Below are positions 52,268 through 60,965 of a stretch of DNA of 64,000 nt, piece after piece. Position numbers and translations under genes: made by a program. Location of the stretch: contig JAZUFG010000083.1 in assembly GCA_045640565.1 (NCBI GenBank), positions 1 through 64,000 of the forward strand, read 5' to 3'. The notes under the pieces are model-generated. The model worked only from the letters and a program-made list of their open reading frames with translations. It searched no databases and was not told where the DNA came from. Numbering within the stretch: the first letter of the stretch is position 1; each line of letters starts with the position of its first letter. This stretch comes from RGIG3159 sp045640565 (GTDB lineage: Bacteria; Bacillota; Clostridia; Oscillospirales; Oscillospiraceae).

Positions 52268-53785
52268 CTATTCCTGCTTGCGCAATTCTGCAAACATTTC
52301 ATTGATTTCTTTCAGGGTGCGCCGAACCAGGAGTTCACCGCCCTCATGCCCCACCACTCCGGAGGCGATAAAGCCGGAATAATGTCCGTGGATCTCTCCT
52401 TTTTCCGTGGGAAGGTAACCTTCTGTTCCGTTGGCAAGCTGAATGAGGAAGGTCTGCTCGCAGAGAGCCCGGGCTTTGATCTGGTTCGCATAGTCCAGAT
52501 AGAGCTCAAAGGGGCTGCTGGCAAAGGCAACGGAGCCCATTCGGATCACATGGATCTCCGCGGGAATGGTGTCCACGGTCTCCTGAACCTGAAAACGCTT
52601 GATGATCCCCATGTAGGGCTGGAGCTTGGCGGCGTCGTTGAAGTCCACATCGCCGTCCTTATCCCGAAGATAATCCCGGATGACCTGCTTCGCCTCATTG
52701 TAATCCCGGATTGTGGTCCGCCGCAGGGGAAGATCGTAGGTGGAAACCCGGTGCTCAAAGGGAATCTCGGACTGCTTTTCGGATAAACCCTCCGCATAGG
52801 CTTCAAAGACGGCGTTTGCCACCCGCTTGCCGGCCTTACGCATTCCGGCAAGGTCAAACATGGAGGGGTCGGCTTTCCGTTTCGGGGGATCGTTCCGGAT
52901 CAGATTGGGGTCGTTGACATCGCTTTCCGGCTGGACCCAGCGGACCAGATCCACAGGGCACTGGTCCCCCGCAGGACCGCAGACGGGAAGAACAAAGAAG
53001 TCTTCACCGAAGCGCTCCTTGATAAGCTTCCGGGCCTCTCCCCAGAAATCCGGTGAGACAAAGTGCCTGTGCTGCACGCATTGAGCAGGGCAGGGAAGGT
53101 TGATGAGAACGCCGGTGGCCTTCTCGCCGGAGAAGGTAAAGATCAGCTCCACGCCGGAATCGTTTCCGCCTTCCAACTCCGTAAAGACGGCGGTATTGGA
53201 ATCACCCCACATCTGGGCGCTGTTGTCGGAATAGTCAACTCTTCTGCACATGCCCACACAGGCACGCTCAAAACTGTTGACGAAGGAGGCCTCCTCCCGC
53301 TTTGTCCAGGCGTCCAGGACGACTCGGGAAAGATTTGTGACGAGCAGCTCCAAAACCTCCTGGGGTGTGGCCACATCCGGCCTGTCCTTGGCATTTGCCT
53401 GGTCAATATATTTCTTGCCCTTAGGCAGCATGGATTCCAGAAGGGTTTTATTATCTGCGGAAAGGGAAACCACCCGATTTGCCCGCCTGGGGAAGCCGGG
53501 GCCCGTATGGGTATGGGTGGCGCAGAAGATCAGCTTCATCAGGTCAAGCCCCAAAGCCTCGGCGCCCATCTCCCGAAGGCGATTCCGGACATCCTCCACG
53601 ATATTGTCTGCCACGCCCACAAGATCGCAGGAGCAGATCACCATCTGGTCTTCGCCTGCTTCCACAGCCATGGCCGTGGCCATGAGGGGCTTTTCCACAT
53701 ACTCGGAGATCCGCTCTGCAAACTGCCCGTAAAGGGATACCTTTTTCTCCGGCGTTATGCTGATTTCACTCCAACCGATTTTCAT
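52268..53785 (-). CDS. Neutral/alkaline ceramidase N-domain-like hydrolase
   Basis: The 505-aa protein starts with the ceramidase N-domain pattern (GWSEISITPEKKV) and has ATHTHTGPG around residue 106, a metal-binding histidine pair as in neutral ceramidases. There is no signal peptide, so it is cytoplasmic and ceramide is an unlikely substrate; an amide or cyclic intermediate is a better guess. The start at 53785 follows GCGGGGGG; the longer frame to 54019 runs into repeats. It is the first gene of the five-gene operon down to 48928, with gaps of 1 to 14 bases. Confidence 0.8.
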   Translation of the reverse strand: MKIGWSEISITPEKKVSLYGQFAERISEYVEKPLMATAMAVEAGEDQMVICSCDLVGVADNIVEDVRNRLREMGAEALGLDLMKLIFCATHTHTGPGFPRRANRVVSLSADNKTLLESMLPKGKKYIDQANAKDRPDVATPQEVLELLVTNLSRVVLDAWTKREEASFVNSFERACVGMCRRVDYSDNSAQMWGDSNTAVFTELEGGNDSGVELIFTFSGEKATGVLINLPCPAQCVQHRHFVSPDFWGEARKLIKERFGEDFFVLPVCGPAGDQCPVDLVRWVQPESDVNDPNLIRNDPPKRKADPSMFDLAGMRKAGKRVANAVFEAYAEGLSEKQSEIPFEHRVSTYDLPLRRTTIRDYNEAKQVIRDYLRDKDGDVDFNDAAKLQPYMGIIKRFQVQETVDTIPAEIHVIRMGSVAFASSPFELYLDYANQIKARALCEQTFLIQLANGTEGYLPTEKGEIHGHYSGFIASGVVGHEGGELLVRRTLKEINEMFAELRKQE

Positions 53786-53835
53786 AAAATCCCCCCGCTG
53801 CTTTTTTTCATAATAATAGCAAATTTGGAAGAAAA

Positions 53836-53863
53836 AAGCGAGAGCAGTTTTCTGCTCTCGCTT
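53836..53863. repeat. R3 hairpin, copy 3
   Basis: AAGCGAGAGCAG (53836-53847) pairs with CTGCTCTCGCTT (53852-53863) around TTTT. The 356-base gap 53786-54141 contains this, a TCAGCGTG/CACGCTGA hairpin (53863-53896), the R2 copy B and selD's end; I see no gene. Confidence 0.75.
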
Positions 53864-53927
53864 CAGCGTGCAAAAAAAACCTTTTTGACACGCTGACGGA
53901 CTGTTAAGAAAGGCACTGAGACAAGCA

Positions 53928-53967
53928 AAATGCGTCTGTCGGCGTATATGGATACGGTAAGACGCAT
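53928..53967 (+). repeat. R2 hairpin, copy B
   Basis: ATGCGTCT (53930-53937) pairs with AGACGCAT (53960-53967) around the conserved core GGCGTATATGGATACG. A CTTGC/GCAAG hairpin with a T run follows at 53991-54009. Confidence 0.75.
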
Positions 53968-54082
53968 ATTTTGCGCAGTAAGTCAAAAACCTTGCGCAGC
54001 AAGCTTTTTCTGCCTTCATAATAGGAAAACGCTTTTCTCTTCTTGCCTTTTGGTACCCTGCTGCCGTTTGCTAAATAGAAGT

Positions 54083-54123
54083 AAGTCCCTTTTTGTTTTT
54101 TCGTTTTTGACGGTCAGGGACTT
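54083..54123 (-). terminator. Possible terminator of selD
   Basis: On the minus strand AAGTCCCT and AGGGACTT form an eight-base stem with a long A-rich loop, followed by ACTTCT. The T run is weak. Confidence 0.4.
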
Positions 54124-54141
54124 TATTGACAGTCTGTCCGT

Positions 54142-55179
54142 TTATTCCAGGATCAGATCCGAATTTTCTTTTGCGCTTGCGAAGCCGATGACGGCGGCGC
54201 AGGGGATCCCGTCCTGCAGCTCCCGCAGGCAGGCTTCCGCCTCCTTTTCGGGGAGGGCAAAGAGGAGTCCTCCTGAGGTTTGGGGATCATAGAAAATGTC
54301 CTGAAGGGCCCGGGAGATATTTCCCTTTACGGAAATGCCCTTTTCCGCAAAACTGCGGTTTCGGTAGGCTCCGGCGGGGATAAATCCCATTTCCGCAAAT
54401 TCATAAGCCTCTTTGTGAAAGGGGACCCGATCGGCCAGAATATGGATGCTCACATCGCTTCCCTGAGCCATTTCATAGGAGTGCCCCAAAAGGGAAAAGC
54501 CGGTTACATCTGTGCAGCTGTGGACGGGGTACTTTACCATAATATCCCGGGCCTGTTTATTCAAAGTGGCCATTTGCCCGTATATTTCCTTCAGAACAGA
54601 TTTCTCAACCAGCCCGGCCTTTGCAGCTGTTGTCAGGATCCCTATCCCCAAAGGCTTGGTCAGGATGAGAAGATCTCCTGCTTTGACTCCGCTGTTTGTG
54701 AGGACCCTCTTCGGGTCCGCAAAGCCGGTAACGGCAAGACCGTAGATAGGCTCTGAACCGTGGATGGTGTGCCCGCCGCAGATAATGGCTCCGGCCTCAT
54801 AGGCTTTGCTGTAACCTCCGCGGAGAATTTCTCGGACGGTGGATTCATCCATCTGCTCCGTTACGCAGAGAATGTTCAGGGCAAGCTTGGCTTCGGCACC
54901 CATGGCATAGATATCACTTAGGGCGTTTGCCGCGGCGATTTGCCCATAGAGAAAGGGGTCATCCACAATGGGCGGGAAGAAATCCGTCGTCTGGACCAGA
55001 GCGCAGTCTTCGCTGACCTGATAAACTGCGGCATCGTCGCTTTTGTCATATCCCACCAGAAGCTTGGGGTCCTTGTGGGTGGGAAAGCCCTCCAGAAGCT
55101 GGGAAAGCGTTCCCGCGCCCACCTTAGCTCCGCAGCCGGCACAGCTTGCCAGCTTCGTCAGTTTGACATCTGTTTCCAT
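54142..55179 (-). CDS. selD: Selenide, water dikinase
   Basis: The 345-aa enzyme makes selenophosphate from selenide and ATP. The N-terminal active site is SCAGCGAKVGAG (Cys and Lys equivalent to the catalytic pair, both from ordinary codons), followed by DDAAVYQ, TTDFFPPIVDDPF and the AIR-synthase fold with GGHT. GGAGGA precedes the ATG at 55179. It is the last gene of the minus-strand selenium operon (YedE, TusA-like, DUF3343, SelD). No selA, selB or Sec-tRNA gene is in the window. Confidence 0.95.
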   Translation of the reverse strand: METDVKLTKLASCAGCGAKVGAGTLSQLLEGFPTHKDPKLLVGYDKSDDAAVYQVSEDCALVQTTDFFPPIVDDPFLYGQIAAANALSDIYAMGAEAKLALNILCVTEQMDESTVREILRGGYSKAYEAGAIICGGHTIHGSEPIYGLAVTGFADPKRVLTNSGVKAGDLLILTKPLGIGILTTAAKAGLVEKSVLKEIYGQMATLNKQARDIMVKYPVHSCTDVTGFSLLGHSYEMAQGSDVSIHILADRVPFHKEAYEFAEMGFIPAGAYRNRSFAEKGISVKGNISRALQDIFYDPQTSGGLLFALPEKEAEACLRELQDGIPCAAVIGFASAKENSDLILE

Positions 55180-55181
55180 TT

Positions 55182-55427
55182 TTAGTCCTCCGCACGGAAA
55201 AGAGGCAGATAGCCCTTCTCATTTACAGCTGCAATTTGCTCAATTTCGTCCCAATGAGCGCCTTCCGGGCTCGGATCGTCCGCGAAAAAGCGGACTGCCG
55301 TTCCGCAGGAAGAACTGAGGGAACGGGGAACAGGGATGAGCTCAGCGCTGAAATCGGCAGCTTTCAGAAGCTTATGAAAGCGTACGGCACCGAAGTGAGA
55401 GAAAAAAGTAGCGATATATTCGTTCAT
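55182..55427 (-). CDS. DUF3343 protein (putative Se/S carrier)
   Basis: The 81-aa protein has FGAVRFHKLLKAADFSAELIPVPRSLSSSCG, in pieces typical of DUF3343, where the single Cys (SSSCG) is the proposed carrier site. AAGGA lies nine bases before the ATG at 55427, which I prefer over the adjoining ATG at 55436. Its place between the TusA-like protein and SelD supports a role in passing reduced selenium or sulfur. Confidence 0.82.
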   Translation of the reverse strand: MNEYIATFFSHFGAVRFHKLLKAADFSAELIPVPRSLSSSCGTAVRFFADDPSPEGAHWDEIEQIAAVNEKGYLPLFRAED

Positions 55428-55488
55428 ATTGACCATTCCTTGAGGATTCCATGTATCGGGATCTTGATCCCGGGGCTGTTGGCAGCTT

Positions 55489-55698
55489 TCATTTTCGGCT
55501 GATGATAAGGGTATATACCCCGGCTTCTTCCGCGATTTGGGCACAGTAGCCCTGATGCTCTGCGAAACGCAGAGCGTTTTCCTTAGAGGCGTGATTATCG
55601 ACCAGCATTTCATAGCTGTCCTCTTTCGTTTTCATTGCCTGACGGAGCAGAATGAGGGGCTCCGGACAGGAAAGCCCCCTGGCATCGATTTTTGTCAT
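55489..55698 (-). CDS. TusA-like sulfurtransferase (YedF/SirA type)
   Basis: The 69-aa protein begins MTKIDARGLSCPEPLIL, the CPxP signature with the carrier cysteine near residue 12. It overlaps the end of the YedE gene by four bases. In selenium-using bacteria such proteins accompany YedE and SelD. Confidence 0.9.
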   Translation of the reverse strand: MTKIDARGLSCPEPLILLRQAMKTKEDSYEMLVDNHASKENALRFAEHQGYCAQIAEEAGVYTLIISRK

Positions 55699-56789
55699 TT
55701 TGAATTACCTCCCTTTCCGAAGCTGTTGATAACGCCGATGGCAGCCACGGCGGCGATCCCGATGATAACGGCGATCTTTCCGGCATTTGTGGGACCGGCA
55801 GCAGAGGAAGCCAATCCGAAATTATGGGAAAAAGCTGCGCCGGCTGCCAGACCGAGAACGGCGATGGCAGAATCGCTGCTGCCTTCTCCGGAGAGGACCA
55901 GCTGCCGGAGAGGACAGCCGCCCAGCAGGGTACAGCCGAAACCGACTAAAAGCATCCCCAAGGCATTCCATAAGCCATCCGTGTGGGCAATGTTCTGCCC
56001 TTCAAAAGCAAGCATAAAATAGCTGCTTTCCGTTGCCGCAGTGAGAATGAGGTTCGCGGCAAGGCAGCCCAGGAGAACACCGAAAAAACCGAAAAGGAGT
56101 CCCCACTCCCGGAAAAGAATACTGTCCCGGATACCGCCTACCATGCAGAAACGGGTCCGCTGAGCGAGAGCACCGACGGCAAGGCCTGCAGCCAGACTGA
56201 TGAGAATGGGGGCATGTTTCGCTCCGGGGCCTGCGCCTGCTTCCGTGAAGAAAAGGAAAGAGCTTCCAAAAATCAAGAGGAGGAAGAGGACGATTTGCAG
56301 AAGGGGAAAAGCAGCTCCTTCTGATTTGGGTTGAGCATAGGTTCGGCCAAGGGAAAAGCCTTTATTGAGGAAAAAGATTCCCGCAAGAATACCGACAAAA
56401 AAGCCGAAAAGACCCAAGAGAGCATTTAAGTCGCCTCCGGCCAGACGAATGACCATCCGGAAAGGACAGCCCAGGAAGACCAGACAGCCAATCATGACAA
56501 AAAAGCCCAAAAGAAAGCGGGTCAGGGGAGCGCTGCCGCCTTTCGGCCGATATTCCCGAAAGAAAACGGCACAGAGAAAGCTGCCCAGTACGATGCCGAT
56601 GATCTCCGGCCGCAGATATTGAACGGCTGCTGCCTTGTGAAGACCCAGAGCGCCGACGCTGTCCCGAATGAAGCAGGCAATGCAAAAGCCCATGTTCACG
56701 GGATTCCCGAGGAGAACCAGCAGAGAGGATAGGATGCCGATGGCCAGCCCGGCAAAAAAAGTTTTCCGATAATTGTTTGTGTTTTCCAT
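55695..56789 (-). CDS. YedE family putative selenium transporter
   Basis: The 364-aa protein is a polytopic membrane protein with two YeeE/YedE half repeats, each with a conserved cysteine: GFCIACFIRD and GCPFRMVIRLAGGD in the first, RTRFCMVGGIRD and GGCPLRQLVLSGEGSSD in the second. It is thought to bring selenium or sulfur compounds in. GGAGGG before the ATG at 56789 sets the start. It is the first gene of the minus-strand operon, divergent from the cysteine desulfurase. Confidence 0.9.
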   Translation of the reverse strand: MENTNNYRKTFFAGLAIGILSSLLVLLGNPVNMGFCIACFIRDSVGALGLHKAAAVQYLRPEIIGIVLGSFLCAVFFREYRPKGGSAPLTRFLLGFFVMIGCLVFLGCPFRMVIRLAGGDLNALLGLFGFFVGILAGIFFLNKGFSLGRTYAQPKSEGAAFPLLQIVLFLLLIFGSSFLFFTEAGAGPGAKHAPILISLAAGLAVGALAQRTRFCMVGGIRDSILFREWGLLFGFFGVLLGCLAANLILTAATESSYFMLAFEGQNIAHTDGLWNALGMLLVGFGCTLLGGCPLRQLVLSGEGSSDSAIAVLGLAAGAAFSHNFGLASSAAGPTNAGKIAVIIGIAAVAAIGVINSFGKGGNSK

Positions 56790-56845
56790 GGAAAGCCCTC
56801 CTTTCACGGATAGTTCCATTTTATCCCTTAACTGCTGTTCATTCC

Positions 56846-56885
56846 AATATCAATTATTGATATTTTCAATAGGACGATTTATAAT
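56846..56885 (+). promoter_or_regulatory. LysR-type operator and promoter in the selenium cluster
   Basis: An interrupted palindrome AATATCAATTATTGATATT (56846-56864) has eight-base arms and the T-n11-A layout of LysR sites. TTGATA (56857-56862), inside it, pairs with TATAAT (56880-56885) at 17 bases to make a near-consensus promoter for the desulfurase-LysR genes, so bound regulator would cover the -35 box. Confidence 0.8.
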
Positions 56886-56923
56886 ACTAATAATAAAAGC
56901 AGAACAAAAAATGGAGAACAGTC

Positions 56924-58093
56924 ATGATTTATTTGGATAATGCGGCAAGTTCTTTTCCGAAAGCGCCCGGTGTTCCGGCAGCTATGGCGGAATTTTTAAG
57001 CTCCTGCGCCTGCAATATCAACCGGGGAAGCTACGGCAGAGCTTATGCAATGGAAGAGCTGGTATTTGACACCCGTCTTCGCCTTTGCAGACTCTTTGAT
57101 GGGGAAGATCCCAAGAATGTGATTTTCACAAAGAATGTGACGGAGAGCCTGAATGTCCTGCTGAAGGGCTTGCTGAAAAGCGGAGATCATGTTCTTGTTT
57201 CTTCCCTGGAGCACAATGCGGTCATGCGCCCTTTGCGCCAGTTGGAAGCAGCGGGGGTCAGCTTCAGCAGAATTCCCTGTGATGAAGAGGGCAATCTCCT
57301 TTTGGAGAGCCTGGAATCCTTCCTTTGCCCCAACACAAAAGCAATCATTATGACCCATGCTTCCAATGTCTGCGGGACGCTGCTGCCCATTCGGAAAGTG
57401 GGGGCTTTTGCCAAGGCACATGGGCTGTATTTTATTTTGGATGCGGCTCAGACAGCAGGAGTTTTTCCGATTTCCATGAAGGAAGACGGTTTGGATGCCC
57501 TGGCCTTTACGGGACATAAGGGGCTTTTGGGGCCCCAGGGAATCGGCGGCTTTCTTCTGACTTCGGAGCTGGCGAAGGAGCTGACGCCCCTGCTGTCCGG
57601 GGGCACAGGCAGTCTCAGTCATACGGAGGAAATTCCGCCCTTCCTTCCGGATAAGTTTGAGCCGGGGACATTAAACCTGCCCGGAATTCTCGGCCTGCGG
57701 GAAGCCCTTTGCTTCCTGGAAAAAACAGGAATTGAGGCAATTCGGGAGCGGGAGCTTTCCCTCACAAATCTGCTTCTTTCCCTCCTTCTGCCCTTGGAGG
57801 AGGAAGGTCTTATTCGGATAACAGGCAGAAAGGATCTGGCAGATCGCTGCGGCGTTGTGTCCTTTTCCTGCCTGAAAAAGGATAATGCGGCCATTGCCGC
57901 AGAACTGGATCGCCGCTATGAAATTTTGGCCCGGGTGGGTCTTCACTGCGCTCCCGCAGCCCATAAAACCTTAGGAACTTATCCAGCGGGGACAGTTCGT
58001 TTTTCTGTGGGATATTTTACGGAAGAAGATGAGATCCGGAACGCCGCAGCCGCTTTGGAGCGTCTTCTGAGGGAGGAATCTTCATGGACCTGA
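56924..58093 (+). CDS. Cysteine desulfurase / selenocysteine lyase family protein
   Basis: The 389-aa class V aminotransferase has LDNAASSFPK at the start, SSLEHNAVMRPL, the FILDAAQTAG strand, the PLP lysine in FTGHKGLLGPQG and the catalytic cysteine in GLHCAPAAHK. It probably mobilises sulfur or selenium from (seleno)cysteine for SelD. GGAG seven bases before the ATG fits. The next gene overlaps by ten bases. Confidence 0.9.
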   Translation: MIYLDNAASSFPKAPGVPAAMAEFLSSCACNINRGSYGRAYAMEELVFDTRLRLCRLFDGEDPKNVIFTKNVTESLNVLLKGLLKSGDHVLVSSLEHNAVMRPLRQLEAAGVSFSRIPCDEEGNLLLESLESFLCPNTKAIIMTHASNVCGTLLPIRKVGAFAKAHGLYFILDAAQTAGVFPISMKEDGLDALAFTGHKGLLGPQGIGGFLLTSELAKELTPLLSGGTGSLSHTEEIPPFLPDKFEPGTLNLPGILGLREALCFLEKTGIEAIRERELSLTNLLLSLLLPLEEEGLIRITGRKDLADRCGVVSFSCLKKDNAAIAAELDRRYEILARVGLHCAPAAHKTLGTYPAGTVRFSVGYFTEEDEIRNAAAALERLLREESSWT

Positions 58094-58974
58094 AACAGCT
58101 TCGCTCCTTTGTTGCCGTCGCGCAGAGCGGCAGCTTCAGCCGCAGCGCAGAGGAACTCTATCTTTCCCAGCCCAGCATTTCCACCCATATCCGGAATCTG
58201 GAGGAGGAACTGGGCACGACCCTTTTGAACCGAAATGCAAAAAATGTGGAGCTGACGGAAAACGGCAAGAGGGTCTACGAATATGCCTGTTCCATTCTGG
58301 AGCTTCAGAAGCGGATGCTGGAAGAAGAGCGGAGAGAGATCCGTTTGGCTGCTTCCACAGTTCCCTCTGCCTATCTTCTTCCCCGGATGATAGCGGATTT
58401 TTCGGCCTCCCACCCTTCCTGTTCTTTTTCTTTGACGCAGAGCGACAGTGCCGGTGTGGCAAAGGGACTTTTGGAGCACCGCTATGACTTGGGTTTTACC
58501 GGGGCAGAGCTTGGGGAGCGGGAGCTAACCTTTACTCCGATTTGTCGGGACCGTATGGTCTTGATTGCCCCGTCAGAGGAAAGGTACCGCAGATTGCTCG
58601 GCAGGGAAGACGCGGTGGAAGAGCTATTATCCGCTCCCTTGATCCTTCGGGAAGAAGGGAGCGGCAGCGGCGGACACCTGGAGTTGCTTCTGAATAAGCT
58701 GGGAATTCCGAAAGATCATGCCCATGTTGCCGCTCGGGTAAATGACCATGAGGCCATACGGAACCTGGTCCGCTGCGGAATGGGCGTGGCCTGTATTTCG
58801 GAGCGGGCTTTGGAGCAAGCCGGAAAGGAACTCCTTGTCTTTCAGCTGCCGGAGGAGCTTGCCTGCCGCAGCCTCTATCTTTGCAGGCGCAGGAATTCAA
58901 TAGCCTCCCCCCGGACAGAGGAATTTGCAGATTATGTCCTTTCATCTATCCGCAAATCGGATGGCAGACCGTAA
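58084..58974 (+). CDS. LysR family transcriptional regulator
   Basis: The 296-aa protein has the N-terminal winged helix (LRSFVAVAQSGSFSRSAEELYLSQPSIS in pieces, residues 5-35) and a C-terminal effector-binding domain of the periplasmic-binding type. It overlaps the desulfurase gene. The palindrome at 56846 is its most likely site. The effector is unknown, perhaps a selenium or sulfur compound. Confidence 0.92.
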   Translation: MDLKQLRSFVAVAQSGSFSRSAEELYLSQPSISTHIRNLEEELGTTLLNRNAKNVELTENGKRVYEYACSILELQKRMLEEERREIRLAASTVPSAYLLPRMIADFSASHPSCSFSLTQSDSAGVAKGLLEHRYDLGFTGAELGERELTFTPICRDRMVLIAPSEERYRRLLGREDAVEELLSAPLILREEGSGSGGHLELLLNKLGIPKDHAHVAARVNDHEAIRNLVRCGMGVACISERALEQAGKELLVFQLPEELACRSLYLCRRRNSIASPRTEEFADYVLSSIRKSDGRP

Positions 58975-58975
58975 A

Positions 58976-59006
58976 AAAACGGCGGACTCATGTCCGCCGT
59001 TTTCTT
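58976..59006. terminator. Bidirectional terminator
   Basis: AAAACGGCGGAC (58976-58987) and GTCCGCCGTTTT (58992-59003) form a perfect 12-bp stem around TCAT, followed by CTT. It separates the LysR gene and the convergent amidotransferase-like gene. Confidence 0.9.
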
Positions 59007-59014
59007 ATCTGCAA

Positions 59015-59728
59015 TTATTCGTTAAAGAAATCAAAAATAGAGAGGAGCTTCCGGTCTGCGTCCGGGTGGAACTGGGTGCCGAGAATATTCTCACCGACTT
59101 CAATGCCCTCAATGGTTCCGTCGGGGGCTGTGGCATTCACAAGGACACCGGGTGCGGGCTCTGCAACGGCAAAGCGGTGGAGGGAGGCGCCCATGATTTC
59201 CGTCTGGCCGACGAGCCGGTGGAGATGTGTTCCTTCCTTGATGAAGACGGTATGCTTGGTTGCGTCTTCATTTCCGCGGGGGAGAGTCCAGTTTTTGTGG
59301 CCTTCCACGCTCTTCAAAGCCGGGTTGGGAGCACCTTCCACATGCCAGAGATGATTCAGCGCATAATAGCTGGCAACAGTGCCCTTCCATTCAGCCTTTT
59401 CCGCTTCGGCTGCGTAGTAAAAATAGGTTTGAATGGTTTGGCAGCCCAGGCAGATGCCCAGGAGCTTTTTGCCGGTTTTGACGGCGTGCTCCACGACCTC
59501 CATCTGGTATTCCCAGATATTAGAGCCGCCCTGAATGATGAAGCAGTCGCAAAGGTCCAGAACGGAGCCTTGGATCTTCTTATCCACCGGCATGACGCCG
59601 ATGGGATTCAGACCTGCATCCACGGCACGCTGGCCGTAAGTATTGGTCAGGAAATATTTGTCCGCATAGACATTATCGGTATTAAAGGGATCGGAGAAGG
59701 GGACAATGCCCACAATCTTTTTGCTCAT
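59015..59728 (-). CDS. Class I glutamine amidotransferase-like hydrolase with an Asp in the triad position
   Basis: The 237-aa protein has the nucleophile elbow GICLGCQ (Cys near residue 93) and the histidine in TQFHPDADR. The Glu that follows the His-Pro pair in most family members is Asp here. The fold matches gamma-glutamyl-GABA hydrolase-like (C26) proteins. A ribosome site GAGG lies before the ATG at 59728. The gene stands alone, convergent with LysR and divergent from tmcAL. Confidence 0.82.
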   Translation of the reverse strand: MSKKIVGIVPFSDPFNTDNVYADKYFLTNTYGQRAVDAGLNPIGVMPVDKKIQGSVLDLCDCFIIQGGSNIWEYQMEVVEHAVKTGKKLLGICLGCQTIQTYFYYAAEAEKAEWKGTVASYYALNHLWHVEGAPNPALKSVEGHKNWTLPRGNEDATKHTVFIKEGTHLHRLVGQTEIMGASLHRFAVAEPAPGVLVNATAPDGTIEGIEVGENILGTQFHPDADRKLLSIFDFFNE

Positions 59729-59828
59729 ATCGGAGACCTCCTCTGCCAGCTTGTCTTTTCTGCATTATAATCTTCTTTTTAGGAGAAAACAAGGGAAAAG
59801 TTTTAATTGCCCGGGAGAGGATTTTTGC

Positions 59829-59857
59829 TTGACGGGAGAAAGGTCAGATACTACAAT
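59829..59857 (+). promoter_or_regulatory. Promoter of tmcAL
   Basis: TTGACG (59829-59834), a 17-bp spacer and TACAAT (59852-59857). Confidence 0.65.
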
Positions 59858-59888
59858 CTAGGAAAGACATTTGAAAGAGGTGAGCTGC

Positions 59889-60965
59889 TTGCAGGTGGTC
59901 GGGATCCTATGTGAATATAATCCTTTTCATAAGGGGCATCAGAAGCAGTTTGCCCAGATTCGGGAAATCATGGGAGAAGAGACGCTGATTCTCTGCCTCA
60001 TGAGCGGGAATTTTGTCCAAAGGGGTCAGCCTGCTATCTATCCAAAGGAGATTCGGGCCAGGGCTGCTCTGGCATCCGGCGCGGATTTGGTGCTGGAGCT
60101 TCCTGTGAATTTTGCTCTTTCCTCTGCAGAGGGCTTTGCTTCCGGCGGTGTGGCCATTTTTGAGCGTCTGGGTGTCTGCAATGCTCTGGCCTTCGGCTGT
60201 GAGGATCCGGAACTGCTCTCCGAGAATATGCCCCTTCTATTATCCAATGATTATCAGGAGTCTCTTCATGCAGCCATCCGGGAAGGAAAATCCTATGCTG
60301 CTGCGGCGAAAATCGCTCTGGAAAAGCTGGGAGGGGACGGCAGTCTCCTTTCCAAGCCCAACAATATTCTGGCTGTGGAGTATTGCAAAGCCCTGGCAGC
60401 GCAGGGCTCTTCCATCAAACCCCTGGCTTTAAAACGGGATGGAGACTATCATAGGGAAGAAAGTATCGAGAACCCCTCGGCAGAATACCTCCGGGCTTCG
60501 GAGGATTGGGAAGGCTTTGTTCCGGAAGAGGCCCTGGCACTCTACCGTGGGCAGGCCAAATACAGACTGGAATATGGAGAGCGGGCCATGCTCTCCCGCC
60601 TTCGCCTGCTGACGAAGGAAGATACGGAAAAGCTCCCCTATGCTTCTGAAGGCCTTTGGAATAAGCTCCTGCGGGCGATTCGGGAAGGGAAAGACCTGAA
60701 CGGAATTATGGAGGCGGCAAAATCCAAAAGGTATCCCTACACCCGTCTCAGCCGCATGCTTCTCCTGGCCTGCTTGGGGCTCCGGGCAGAGGATATGAAA
60801 AAGGAAGCGGAGTTTGTCCGGGTTTTGGCTTTCAGCGAGAAAGCCAGACCCCTTCTCCGCAAGCTTTCGGATGAAGGCAGGCTGCCGCTTTTGCATTTGG
60901 GCCAGGCCTATGAAAAAGACGCTTCGGATTACTTCTATCCTCTTTTCCGGGAGGGAACAGTATGA
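59889..60965 (+). CDS. tmcAL: tRNA(Met) cytidine acetate ligase
   Basis: The 358-aa protein shows the nucleotidyltransferase-like start GILCEYNPFHKGH, MSGNFVQRGQPA, and a KPNNILAVEYCKAL helix of the family that acetylates C34 of elongator tRNA(Met) using ATP and acetate in Bacillota. AGAGG at 59876-59880 lies eight bases before a TTG at 59889; I prefer it to the TTG at 59871, which has no such site and would add six residues. The downstream exporter gene overlaps by four bases. Confidence 0.9.
   Translation: MQVVGILCEYNPFHKGHQKQFAQIREIMGEETLILCLMSGNFVQRGQPAIYPKEIRARAALASGADLVLELPVNFALSSAEGFASGGVAIFERLGVCNALAFGCEDPELLSENMPLLLSNDYQESLHAAIREGKSYAAAAKIALEKLGGDGSLLSKPNNILAVEYCKALAAQGSSIKPLALKRDGDYHREESIENPSAEYLRASEDWEGFVPEEALALYRGQAKYRLEYGERAMLSRLRLLTKEDTEKLPYASEGLWNKLLRAIREGKDLNGIMEAAKSKRYPYTRLSRMLLLACLGLRAEDMKKEAEFVRVLAFSEKARPLLRKLSDEGRLPLLHLGQAYEKDASDYFYPLFREGTV

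Noticed and set aside
54142..55179. Selenocysteine codon in selD
   Set aside because: The active-site residues are coded by ordinary codons and the frame contains no internal TGA, so no recoding is needed.
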